Source: Hymenolepis diminuta (taxonomy: Eukaryota > Platyhelminthes > Cestoda > Cyclophyllidea > Hymenolepididae). Taken from it: DNA of 64,000 nucleotides. The stretch lies in contig CAADRB010000009.1 in the NCBI GenBank assembly GCA_900708905.1, positions 3,472,992 to 3,536,991 on the forward strand, in the 5' to 3' direction. The translations under genes were made by a program, and so were the position numbers. The notes beneath the pieces were generated by a model that ran no database searches, was not told the DNA's origin, and saw nothing but the letters and a program-made list of their open reading frames with translations. This document shows, in pieces, positions 34,027-46,205 of the stretch (positions within the stretch are counted from its first letter, which is position 1; every line of letters starts with the position of its first letter).

Positions 34027-36679
34027 ATGGTTGCTGTGTTACAGGTTAAGATAATTATTTTAGATATCAAAAGGGTTTATTCGCAATCTTCTCTTAATTT
34101 TTGTTCCCACCTGTGCCCTTCTTGCTTTATTATGTTATTTAATATTTCGACTGCCTGCAATTCCAGAGTAAGTCAAAGCAATATGTTAATTTTTCCCTCT
34201 CCAGTGAACAGCGCCAACACGTCAAGTTTCCTAGAAATTTAATTGAGCTAAAATTGCTCGGTGCTACTCTTCTAGCATATAGAGGAGTATGTTATTGGCG
34301 AATTCTCATCTCAATCACGATTGTGTATATACTGTATGTTTTGTTTTTTTTTTCTATTTCAAATTTTCATAATTTTAATGTGGACCGTTTCTTTTAATCC
34401 ACCATTAGTCTTCAGTCCTTCATGATACCCGGATCTGTGTTCTGCAGTATTTTACTAGGATATCTTTTCCCAATACCTTTGGCTTTGTTAGTCATCGCAT
34501 TTGTTAGTTCTTTTTTTATATTAATAACTTATTATTATTAGTGTTCAGCTGTGGGTGCATCTTGTTGCTACCTCATATTTAGATTTCTGGGTCGTCACAC
34601 AATTCTAAAATTTTTTCCCGAACAGATTGCTGTCTGTCAACGATTGGTAAGATATTCTTCCCGCCTCATTTCTAGTCATTTCTTATTTTAGATGAGACGG
34701 TTTAATAATATGATGGGTTTCACTATTTTCCTCTTTCGATTGAGCCCTATTGTTCCAAACTGGCTGGTCAACATTAGCTCTCCTTTGCTTGGTGTTCCGC
34801 TAGTTGATTTCTTTATGGGAACATTTATTGGTGAGTCCCCTTTTGTTCAAGATTCTTTAATGTCAAGCTGTCTTTGCATATTTGGACCATTTAAGTATGA
34901 TTATTCTATGAAACTGCGGAGTGATTTTAAGTGACTGGGCATTTGAAGAGTAAGTCTTTTGTGGTTTACTTCTTTTCCTTTTAAGTTATGTTCCATCTAT
35001 AAGTGATATTTTAGAGATTATTCGGGCTTTAGGTTATTCTCAATCCTTTCGCTCCTTAAATGAAGTATGACCTCATTTGGGATGTTTTGAATTAGTCAGG
35101 TTGTTTATATCACGGAAATCATCTAGGTTTATGAGGAGAATGTTGAAATTGCTATTTTTTCTATCTCATTTAATCAGAACAATTTTTTTCTCGTCCTCAT
35201 ATTAGGTAGAAGTATAGATTTCTCGATCGTATTAAAAGGGGAACTTACATTCCGACCTCCTGTCGATAACTTTTACTCAGCGCTGGTATTCATTCTGTTA
35301 ATTGCATCTACATCTGTATCGGATTATTAATTTCTGACTACAGGCATTGGTATCATGAACGAATGGTACGTTGTCGTCCATGTTCTCACGCCCTCACCAT
35401 CTCTATTCGGACATTATTGAAGATGCTCTCGTTACTGCATGATACTCGGCCATTCTGTAATCGGATTGTACAACCAAATTGTTTGATTGGTTCATCAAAA
35501 TTGGTGCTTCCCAAATATTAGATTTAGATTTTCTCTGTTTAAGACGGGTGATAGAAAACAGGGAGGTCAACCTCCTCGTCTGTTAAATCGAATGTCACGA
35601 GATCGATGGTCATTGGTGCACATCTAATGATGTGGGTCATTGGTTAATTCTATTAACAAACCGGTTCGTTAACATGTGAGTTTCTCAAAAAGAGCTGCTC
35701 TGGCATTTCTTCCCTCTACCCAAATAAAGTATTGCTGGCACTTCGGGAAGTTTCATTTGATGAAAGGACTTGAAAATAGTTGACTTTCCTGGTATTTGCA
35801 TTTTCTAATTATCGATGGATACATTGGACATTGATGGCTGTTAACAGCTGACAGTATTATTTTTCTGTTATTCTCTAAATTGATCTTTAATACCGGTTAG
35901 TATTCCATTTACTGTATGCACATCTTTTATCAAAAGACGATCAATTAAATTTCTTATCAAAGACACGACTTGGGCTAGGTGTATACATGTTCATATCACA
36001 TTTTATGCAGGGGAAGGAGAGTAAAACTTGAAGATTTCTTTGAGTACTGTTTAGTCTCTGTCATTCTTAAGACTTTCAGTTCTTGAAGTTGAAGCTTAGT
36101 TGGAGGATCTGTTTGTTTCTTTGGATAATTGCGCAAAATATCAGTTCCTACGATAGAGATTTTTCATGTGCCTTTCCGCAATCACCTGGAAATTATTTTT
36201 AATTTGTTTGATATGAGAAGAAATCATACATAGAGTAGAACGACACTTTTCCTATATTCAAATCTAAATAGCTGTATCTACGTCTTACCCGTTATCATTC
36301 ATTTTTAGCTATCTTCAAATGTCGTGGTAGCAGATTGCCGTGCCTTTTTTCGTATTTGTTTTACCTAGTTGTAGTTTTTCAGCTAGTTTTGAAAATGTTT
36401 AGTTGTGTTGTAGAAAACTTACATCCTAAAGCACATCAATTTGAGATTGATGTCTTCAATCATTATATAAAATCGACTAGTTTATATCGGTATGCTTTTG
36501 TCCTTCTAGGTGTTGTACCGCTGTCTTTGTTCTTCGTTAAGGCAGGAACAATGCTCCAGGAATTGACAGATGTTGGTGTTACTTCTGTGGCCTCAGTTTA
36601 TACTCTTGCGTTATATGCTGTGATCTCTATCGCGCCGATTTTCTTTCAGAATCAGGTCAAAAACTTTTTGTTGAAGTGA
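34027..36679 (+). CDS. TMEM41B: TMEM41B-type VTT-domain ER membrane protein (lipid scramblase family)
   Basis: Seven exons: 34027-34029 (ATG only), 34064-34167, 34205-34333, 34409-34502, 34542-34646, 34692-34830 and 36510-36679, giving 247 aa. Introns are 34, 37, 75, 39, 45 and 1679 nt. The protein has an N-terminal hydrophobic helix (about 8-30), HVKFPRNLIELKLLG, then QSFMIPGSVFCSILLGYLFP, GASCCYL, FRLSPIVPNWLVNISSP and FFMGTFIGVVP, and KAGTMLQELT before a last helix. These match the VTT (DedA-like) core of TMEM41B, including the PGS and PNW motifs. Animal TMEM41B is an ER phospholipid scramblase needed for autophagosome and lipoprotein formation. FFxGTFxGVxPxS and KAGT favour TMEM41B over TMEM41A. 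The first intron (ATG then gttgct) has a weak donor, so the extreme N-terminus is the least certain part. A possible poly(A) signal ATTAAA is at 36736-36741. Confidence 0.9.
34831..36509 (+). other. TMEM41B last intron with one SINE copy
   Basis: 1.7-kb intron between the sixth and seventh coding exons. It contains the tRNA-derived SINE copy at 35555-35665 and otherwise unremarkable AT-rich DNA. Confidence 0.75.
35555..35665 (+). repeat. tRNA-derived SINE, copy in TMEM41B intron
   Basis: It shares with copies at 57671, 61068, 61285 and 62693 a core of cgtctgttaaatc, then gtcacgagatcgatgg (box B-like) and a tail with gatgtgggtcattggttaa. Box A is degraded here. Confidence 0.6.
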
Positions 36680-38087
36680 TTTTTAGCTCTGTATTCTCAT
36701 TTCTTACTTGTATAATATTCTATTTCATTTGTTAAATTAAAATTGACATATTTAAAATTGGGAGTTGATCGTCCCACTTTACGGTTCTACTTAAATTTTT
36801 TTTTTCTCTATTAAAGAGTGGATTCCTCTACTTGCTAAGCTTGTTGTTGCATATTGGTTATTCTATTAATTTGATAGTATACTCTATTGAATTGAACGCA
36901 CGGATGTTTTTGTATGACAGATTGTCGCACTGAGCGTAACGGAGTGGGCATGGAGAGAAATCAATAAGGTAAGGTTGACCCGTGGAAAATCGATACAAAC
37001 AAGGACGTACCTGCATTTAATGAGGGCGCGTTCAGACACGTGGAGATGAGTGGAAATTTGTTACCCTAGGTTAATATTATTGGAACTATAGCACTTCATT
37101 AGACGCAAATGTAACTGTTGTTTCAATTGTAATCCTTTCAACTGTTGTTGATAAATCATTCGCAAGTTAATAATGGGATTGTTTCCCAGTTAGAGGAAAG
37201 GTACTTTAAGGTCCTCTATCATTCTAAGGTGCATATTTCATTTGGCTATTTATATGTCGGTTGGCGGTAACAATTTACTGTGAATCAATAAGCCAGTGAC
37301 GTTCGTTCGTGATTTAATTTAATTCTTATATTAGACCATTTTGGACAAATTTCCCTATTTATACTATGATAAATTTATTTGGAAGATGAATTTATTTCTC
37401 CATTCGAATTTGGTTTAGAGGAGGATAATAAATGTAAAATTCATTTCATATGATCAAATAATACGCGAAAGTAATGTTTCGAAATGCAAAAAATTGTTTC
37501 GTTCGTTAGTTATTACGACAGCTGAAAAATTCTTATCTTTTTCATCATAGGAGAAATCTGTAAACACATAAGTAAAAGTGTTACAGGGAAATGGCTCGAC
37601 TTTTAGAATTACACCGCCAAAAAGTATGACGAGGACAGAGACAGTGACGATATTTGTATTAGGAGAGAATGGAGAGTGGTAGGCTGAAAAAAGGGACAGT
37701 AATACTAAAAATATTAGTATTGGGTAACCTCTCAAGACCAACAAATAGCTCAAAAGTCGAGGGATAAATCACACGCAGAATGCAGTGAAGGAGACGAAAA
37801 ACTAGTTTAAATTGATATGTATCCGTGGGAAAAGCCAGTGTTAAGTACGGAAGGGTAGTGAAGTTAAATCTGGAAGAGGAGTTCATAAATCCAATTGAAT
37901 TCAGTAATGCCTACTCAGTGGAATTGATGTCTGTATTGTTTTGACTAATTCCATCTCTGCTATCATCCATGAGAGATACAATGAGTGGCATGTATAGAGC
38001 CATCATGACGAGCCAGAGCGATATATACTTACGATTTTAACAGCCAATCAGAACGGCCGTAATATTTAACCCCCCTTTATGAGTGCC

Positions 38088-38250
38088 TCCTTCCTGCCCG
38101 GAAGAAGAACCAACCAGTCTTCGAGGGAGTATGGATACTACTGAGAAGCCCAAATGTGGGACCAACTGCACACGAGCAGCATGGGACTTCTGGTATACTC
38201 CTGCTCCCTCCTCTCTTCCGCTATTTACGTTCAGACACTTGTATACTGTG
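38088..38250 (+). repeat. Dispersed repeat, copy B (pairs with 7170-7330)
   Basis: It contains gaaccaaccagtcttcgagg, gagaagcccaaatg and ctatttacgttcagacac, matching the blocks of the 7.2-kb copy in order. A pyrimidine-rich tract follows to about 38450. A similar ccgcttcctctcactattta tract occurs at about 38955. Confidence 0.5.
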
Positions 38251-41200
38251 TACCTTTTCTCTGCTCAGGCCATTTACAATACCATTCACCATACGTTTGA
38301 TCATTCTTTTACATTTCCTGACTATCTCGCTTTATCTAAAAGTCTTCTTATATGTACAACCCTCTACACAGCTCATTCCCACACATTCAGTCTTTCCTCT
38401 GTGTCTTCCGTCTGGCCTTTCTTCTCCACCTTGTTTCAAGGTAATATTGAATGATTGTTAGAAGTGAATAACTAGCATTGAATATATGACATCTAGATGT
38501 ATGTTTTCACTTAAAATATGCCTAGCTTCTACCAATACTATGATCAAGGTGTTCACTGGATACTGACAGACTACAGCTGATTCAGACTCGGGGAGAGAAG
38601 ACAGAATTACAGTTAATCAAATATAATTTATTAGTTCTTTACTGAAGAGCCATTGGACTTTAGGTTCCTCCACAAAACAGACTGCTGAAAGTCAATCCAT
38701 TGTCGGACCGATGACGGTTTATGTCTACCTTAAGTGTCAAGATGTCAGGAGCAGCGAGTGCCCGCATACTGATGATGTAAAACCCGAACACAGATAGACT
38801 AAAAAAAAACTAGTCAGAGCCTGTTCAGACAACCTGGCCTGCACACAGTTTAAGATGAACGCAGAGCATGGACGGAACATGTGAGAACTGTTCCCATTGG
38901 CTAGACCATGACAAACTCAACATTATATCGCTCTCTCAGGATGTTGGTAAGATGGCCGCTTCCTCTCACTATTTATACTCTTCATACTTCTCGGTTCTTA
39001 TTTCCATCATTTATTTGTAATATATATACCCTTTCATTATGTATTACTCTATCTTTACCATACTTCTCTATAAAGTCCTCCAATAAGAGTGATGGACTAC
39101 TTAAAGTCCACCTGTATGAATTACTAATCACCAAAAAAACACAAATAATATAGCCTTGAGTTAAATTTGTAGGCCTATTGTCAGAGAGCTATTGAGTGCA
39201 AGCTGCCCTAGATTACATTTTTTTTATTCGTATGCATTTACGAAATTACTTATTTCTAACTTCGATTCTAATTCATCTGATTTTCGAAAGAGTCTTATAT
39301 CTGATCCTACACTATTTTATAAGATTGGGGCGTTACTTCTAGGATTGTGGTTTTCACCATAGAATTACATTAAGGTTAAATAAAGTTTATTTCATTATTA
39401 ATATATTCTCAGATAAGTGTAGTTGCTTATTTATTTTACAACACACTCGTGTTAACCACGCCACCTTATTTAGGTCATCATATTGGGCCTGTAGCCTACA
39501 TTACATTTATGCGTCTTATGACCAATTTAACATCTGAATCTTCCTTAGATATAGCTGAATTTATTGATGTAATTTTCATCGATTTTGATGCCCTTTATTT
39601 AGATTCACAAGTAGGTATAAATGTATATATGGAATCAGTTGACTTGTATTTTGTAGTCTCTGATTAGGATTACTTTACTCAATTTTACTAACTTTAGATA
39701 TTTTTTACAATCAATGAAATGGAGTGGGATTTCGAGTCCCTCAGTTAAAATATGGTAAAAGACGGGGAAGAGATCAGAAATCGTCTCAAGTACGAAGAAT
39801 GACACTCTTCGGCTATTTGTTTGAATATGGATTGAAAATAATTTAAGAGGTAAATTTTATCAACCATAATTCAATCAACCAATTAGGCCATAAACAAACA
39901 CCGTAATACAACCAAAACGTATGTCGATATCAAGGTCAACTAATGGCAGGTTTTCCATGACGAAAGGCTGACTACATCCAATTCATTCTAGTCCTCTCCA
40001 ATTCTAAATTAAGTACTACTATTAAGGGTGTTCAAAATTACAAAATTGTGCAGTTTCGGATAAAAATTTTATTAATAACCATATAACTATGATTGATTTG
40101 TGAAATACATGAATGAAAGCCAGAGCTATTAAAAAATTAATATTTATTGCACTTCTCCAGTTAATAGTCTTCAGAACAAAGTTGCAACCAGAATAAATGT
40201 GTCTAAAATATTTAAAGCAGATCGGAAACGTATCGGGGACTATATACAAAGGACTCCAGAGAGAATACGTCTTGACTAGATCTTATCTTAGCAAATTATA
40301 TCCTGTCACAATTGCGGAGAATAATTATAAACATTAGGAAGGAAGAGGTAGCCAAGGGTCTAGAATGTCAGAATCCAGATGGATGAACATCACTTTAACG
40401 GAAGGCACTGATTCTTACTGGGGCTCAAAATAATTATTTTATATTTCGAAACTGAAATCTTCAAATTTCGCTGTCCCCGCTTTACCCTAAGTAGCCTTAT
40501 TATGAAAAGACACTTAAACGATGGCTATGTGTTTATGGGAGTAGGGAAATTAAATTGAGGTTAATGGGCATGGGGATAAGGAAGAATGAATGGAGGACAA
40601 AGTGAGAGTTATAACATAAAAGCGATGCATTGACATGAACACATAAGAGAGGACTATACTTAAGTATATCATTTTTCACCCTCTTCATAAGATTCGTATA
40701 TTAACCAATAAAGGGTTATCACACTCCCCACTGTCCAATAAATGCTATTTTAACCGGTATATATTTATGCCTGTAAAACAGAATCATTGAAGAGAAATTA
40801 AGCTGACGTTTTTGCTAGAAAAAATGGTAATTATTTTCCCCCGCTCCCAATATTTCTTCTATGAACAAAAATGTAGTTTCCTTCAATATTTCTCCACTGT
40901 TAAAAGACACTCAGTAATTATGCCTGTTTGTTTAAGCCGATTTCGACTGAGATGGAATTTCATTAATACACGCGTGTTTACTACAACGTGTTTTGTGTTC
41001 TGCCCTTTCTAGACTGTTGGCTCTGCGAGATTACTACCGGTACTTCTAGTTTGTTACACTATAGCAATTTTTACGGAGAACAAACTAGAAAATTTACATC
41101 ATACACTAAGAGAAATCTAAAATACTGAATCCAAGCCTTAATAATATGAATCTTCCAGATAACATGTGAAGCCACTCGTGTCGCTATTTGAAATTTTATT

Positions 41201-42182
41201 GGATCCTCATTCTAACCTTCCAGCAGCAATTCTCGTGCGAGTGCATTCGCATTCTAACTAATGATTTATCTAGTTTAACGTCACTTTTTTAACAAATGGA
41301 GGAAGAATTTCGAGACGAATTTTGGACGATTTAACTCAACAATATCAAAATATCTCCTATATTAATCTCTTCATTTGTTATCGTTTTCTTAATTTTAATT
41401 TTTTACATGCTTTCCTGTCGGCCAAATTTACTCAGGTTCACCACGCCGCTTTCAGCCATTTCATTCACAACCTTCAAAATACAAAATACTGTAAATACGT
41501 TCTTTAGATATTTACGAATTTTAAGCCTATCAGTATAGTCTGCCTATCATTTAATAAATCTTTATTTGAAAATTAGTGTCATTATATTATTTACGAATTT
41601 TCTCCTCAATGTAAAAATCTTTCACGATATTTTAAGTTATCAAATAAATTTTCGTGTTTTTTTATATCTATTGGAACCATTTTATTCAGTAATTTTATAT
41701 TCCTGCTTTTAAAGTGTCAACAAGTTAACATAAAACGTAAATATATTTTTCATTTCATATATTCTCATCTCAAATTCCTGATTAGTAGTAAAATAGGTTT
41801 ATTTTCAATATAGGGAGTTAATTCTCAAACATCCTGCATACGCTCAAGATAGCATGTGTTTACTGTAGGTTTCTGGTTTCTTTCATTTTTCTGCTCTCTA
41901 ATTTTTATTTATTTTGTCTGTAGCAAAGTTGAGACCCTAATAGTTAGTCCTGATTATCTCTGATACTCAGTCAGTAGATAACTGCTGGCTAACTAAATTA
42001 TCATCCTAACGTTTCACAAGATAATTGAGTGATGTCTCCCTACTTTAAAAGTCAAATATATTAGTCAATAAATGTAATTTATTATAGAGAAAAAACATCA
42101 GATTACGACCTTTACATGAGTATTCGCCTGTAATTTCTCAAGCCTCTTGAGGCTATATTTAAAATTTAATTATGGTAATTCT

Positions 42183-42490
42183 AATGACGTTAGGTCTACC
42201 GAGGCCACATCGATCGAATAGATGGGATATGTTGAGCCACCCATGTCGCCAGATCAGTTCGGAGGTGGCAGGCAAGCCACCCCAATTTATTTATAAGTAA
42301 ATTAGGTTTGTAAACAAAACATTTCTTTGTTAGGCGTCAGTTATGTCTCGGCGTGATGATCGGCACCTGTTTAGGTATTTATGGGCAAACACACAAACAC
42401 CGTTTGTGTGTGGACACTGTAGTGGAGATCTTATCACCAGTCGCTCATTTCTAATCGGCAGGTGTTGATAGACATCTGCTGGCTGTAGCA
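42183..42490 (-). repeat. LTR-like repeat family, copy 5
   Basis: Same orientation as copy 3, ending ggctgtagca at 42490. It retains gaggtggcaggcaagccacc (hairpin intact), atttataagtaaattaggtt, ctcggcgtgatgat and the gtggagatcttatc block. A short deletion removes the tcgttgtcggtg segment present in copies 3 and 6. Confidence 0.7.
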
Positions 42491-42890
42491 GTAATACCTG
42501 TCGATCTGCGCATCAATCTGCGTATTTACTTTGTTGATAATCCATCATATTCTTTGGAATCAAACAACTGGGACTCGAAGTTCATTGTGTACTGATAATT
42601 TGGCACATTCTTCTTGACTTTAATGAGGGTTATCTTTTTAACACCTTTTATGTCATACCTATATTTTATTCTTTGATATTTTTGGGATACAAAGTAGAGT
42701 GTGCCTCAATCGCCAAGACAGAGGAAGTGTAAACCGGATTGAAAAAATTAAAATGCAAATATTCTCAACTCTTTGTCTTGTGTGAAATAATAAACTTATA
42801 GTCGCAGTCACAGAAGGGTAAATAGGTGAAAGCGTGAAAAATACTATTATATAGAGGTCTTTATTCCACTACTATTAATATAAACTGTAC

Positions 42891-43383
42891 TCACGTTGAA
42901 AGATCTATCGGGGCCACATCGATTGAAGAGATGGAATAAGTCAAATCACCCATGTCGCCAAATCAGTTTGGAGGTGGTAAGCAGGCCACCCCTCAATTTA
43001 TTTATAAGTAAATTAGATTTATATACAAAACATTTCTTCGTTGAATGTCAGCCAGGTCTCGTTGTCGGTGTCTCGGCGTGATGATAGACACCCGTTTAAG
43101 TATCTATGTGCAAACACGCAAACGTACGGTGTGACCGCCTGTGGACAATATAGTGGAGACCTTATCGCCGGTCAATAATTTCTAACCGCTAGATGATGAT
43201 ATACATCTGCTGGCTATAGCATCTCCCATTGAAATATGCGACATCCGTCTTGGGATTCGAGACAAACCCCTTGATCGGTCATGATGTTGTCCAGTATCCG
43301 GTATTTGTTTTGCACACGTTGAGGTTTCTTCAACTAAAAACATATGAGTTGTTTGGGGAAAATATTAATTTCTCATATTTGGC
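42891..43383 (-). repeat. LTR-like repeat family, copy 6, with adjoining internal sequence
   Basis: The LTR-like part is 42891-43221 (ending tggctatagca). The extension 43222-43383 matches that of copy 3 and is longer by about 30 bp (tgcacacgttgaggtttctt). It lies only about 400 bp from copy 5, in the same orientation. One hairpin arm is mutated (ggtggtaagcaggccacc). Confidence 0.7.
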
Positions 43384-44039
43384 ACAAACAAATGATTTTT
43401 ATTTATTAAATAAGTAGATATATGAAATATGTCAAAGCAATGAGCAAAAATATTTTGAGAATATCATACCAAAAATCACTGGTGTAATAATCGGACGTCA
43501 TCTATTGGATAGACCAATCGCCATGATGGATAGAGAAATATCAGAATGCAAGTTTCTCATCAGTCTGGTTCCAATATGCCTCTATTCTACCTGAAACCTG
43601 CGCTAGAAAACACATTTCTTTACAGAATTTTGGAATCGTAAAACTTACTAGTCGTGCACATAGAAATCTGATCTACGGATACTGTAACAAAGCAGAGTAG
43701 TGAAAGTGAGGAAAACTTGTGTATATCAGTCGACTTCTAAAAAATCACCTTTTGCAGCAGGGATAAAAGCACGAATAGATATCATCCACTATTCACCAAG
43801 ATCTGTAATTAAATCCAACACTAAAGCCTGATGGCTATATAATTCCGAAGGTCAAAGAAGCTATTAAATCTTGATAAAACATCTTGCCGGTGGCGCAATT
43901 ATTAATGTATTGGTAGAAGTCAGAAGTCACTTCGCAAACGCAGTGAGCAGAATAGCCAACAGCGCTGTTTGAGGTTGAGTAATAAGGAGAAGGGGGAAGT
44001 AAATACAGTATAAGAAAATAATATATTTCCCAAAATAAT

Positions 44040-44335
44040 CCTTATTTGTAAGATTCTTTATTTTCCACCATTCAAATTCCCGCTTCCTTTAATTCCCTTT
44101 TATTCGAACGAACTCATTTACATCAGGGTTGAAAATGACGCATAATATAAACCGACCTATCGAATCGAAAACCTGTTTTATTTTAAGATGGGGATTAAGG
44201 CCGTTTTGCATCGTGACGTTGTCGGATTGGACTATTAACTAGGAGTAGTTAATAACTAGCAATAATTTCTTAGCGAATCTAAGAGTCGATTACGATATCC
44301 AACCAAGAAGAGTAGATCACAACAAAAAGTGAAGC
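44040..44335 (+). repeat. Dispersed 0.27-kb repeat, copy 2
   Basis: Partner of 27405-27671, same orientation. A small local duplication around aactaggagtagttaataac is present here and not in the other copy. Confidence 0.7.
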
Positions 44336-46205
44336 AAGAATTTGTCCGAAAAACCCAAAAAAGGAAGAATTTTATGCTGCAGAACAAAATTCAATCACAA
44401 CTGAATTTGCCGTTAACCGCGACAAGTATTACATGTGACAAAATTTATAATTGGAGAAGGAGGTGGGAGAAGGTGTCCAAAATTCATACTCTGCATTACT
44501 GTTAATTAAATAATATGAGTTTTCGCTATTTAAGCAGGACAAAGTTGGCAATTGTATTTTCAAAGCCGTGAGATTGCTTTTTAGCAATTGGTCTTCATTT
44601 TATCCTCTTCTATCAGACTTGATCCACTGAACAGTTATTTTAATGATACAGGAGAGATCTATCAGAATTTTTTACGACATTATAAATCAAATTAGGGAGA
44701 AAATTAAAGGTTCAAATGAATAAAGTTTAAATTAAAGAGATGGACGGACAGTATCCATCTGTCCATACGTTCTGTTAATAATCAGTATCTAATACTCTCG
44801 ATCACAACTCTTAATAGACTATTAAAATGTGTTACGGAGAAGGATATCACATGTGTGAAGAGTATAGCAATAAGATATGCCATGGGATCTAACTCCTCAT
44901 CTTACCCTGTTCTAATTAAAATCAAGCCCGAAATATTAGTCCACCGTTGAACTCGATCGTTTGAGTTTATTTATATGTATATTTTTACCATTTTGTTATA
45001 ACGATAGCTAACTGAAAGCAGTTAAATGTCATAAACGTCCCAACCGATAGAACAAAGATGCCTCGGTAGTACATAGCCTAATTGCGTGGACGCTAGTATA
45101 GACTCAAGGATAGTATCTCCCTCCCAGCAGCAAAGCTTTTTATTAGAAAATAACAGAGAATGGGAAATCATTGCCTATTGGTTGGACCATAATTGATAGT
45201 AATAAACTTACATAAATGATTTCATACCTATAAAAATAAACTTCCTGTTTGGTATTATAACTCATCGATTTCTCTGTTGCTTTTGAAAATATAAGCATGA
45301 GATATGAAAATTTTAGGTCCCAATGTGAAAGAATAGCATCCCGGAACCGTTCTGAAATAAAAGCAAATTCTCTCAATTTTAAGCTAATTGATGGTAGCCT
45401 GTGTTAACAAAATGCCCTAGTTATTCTTGACTTGTTCTCCGACTTGGCAGGCATGTTCATTAGTCATAGAGCTACTAAAGTCTATCACCAGTGTCACTTT
45501 TGGCCCATAAGTACAATTGTGGTTTCAGTATAACAGTTCATCTTCATATGCTTTCATAAGTGGTTCATATGAATCATTACATTGTGAGTCTCACCATTAT
45601 ACGATACCCCTTAGGTTTGAGATATAGTCCTAGTCTTAAAAGAAGACCGATCACACGGTCTCATAAGAACGCGAGATCAAAAATATTTATAGTAAATATT
45701 GAAAATACTATCTATTGAAATTCAATAATATTAAGCAATACTAAATTATATACTACTCTAGCATACCTGTGTTGCAGAGAAAATATATAAAAATTCATTA
45801 AGGAATCAATCTCAGACTGCCCTAAAAATATTTCCTTCTTAGTCATCATGCCATTTCAGAGTCTCGATAAGCACGTCTATCAACAAGAAAAGCATATTTT
45901 AACAATAACGACGACTTTCAGCCCTGCAAAAAATTAATTTTAATGAAGTACATTTAAAATTTTATTAAAAATCATACACTCAGATTTGACCTAAGTAGTG
46001 CTTGGATGGGTATTTTGAAATTTGTTGGTTGCGTTGGCTTTCGTACAGCACGTGAGCGGCTCTATAGAATTATATTTTATTTAAAGGATTTATTCTCGCT
46101 TCGTATTTCCTGTGACTTTGAAGATAATGTTCGATTAGTCTTTCTGACTAGATTTTGGGTGTTTACTTTACAGTGATTTTACCATCTATTTTTGCTTATG
46201 ACAGT

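Larger units (their letters stand above)
36680..46205. other. Gene-poor 9.5-kb gap
   Basis: No gene could be supported. The interval holds the 38.1-kb repeat copy, LTR-like copies 5 and 6, and the second copy of the 27.4-kb repeat. An open frame at 39449-39667 (72 codons, acidic and hydrophobic mix) has no recognised family, no clear splice context and no start support, so it is not called. Confidence 0.55.

Noticed and set aside
34045..34063. A 19-nt intron gttaag...ttttag in the TMEM41B first exon
   Set aside because: Too short for a spliceosomal intron; the 34-nt version starting right after ATG fits the gene's other introns better.
39449..39667. 72-codon frame with DIAEFIDVIFIDFDALY
   Set aside because: No family match, no splice or start support, and lies in a gene-poor repeat region.
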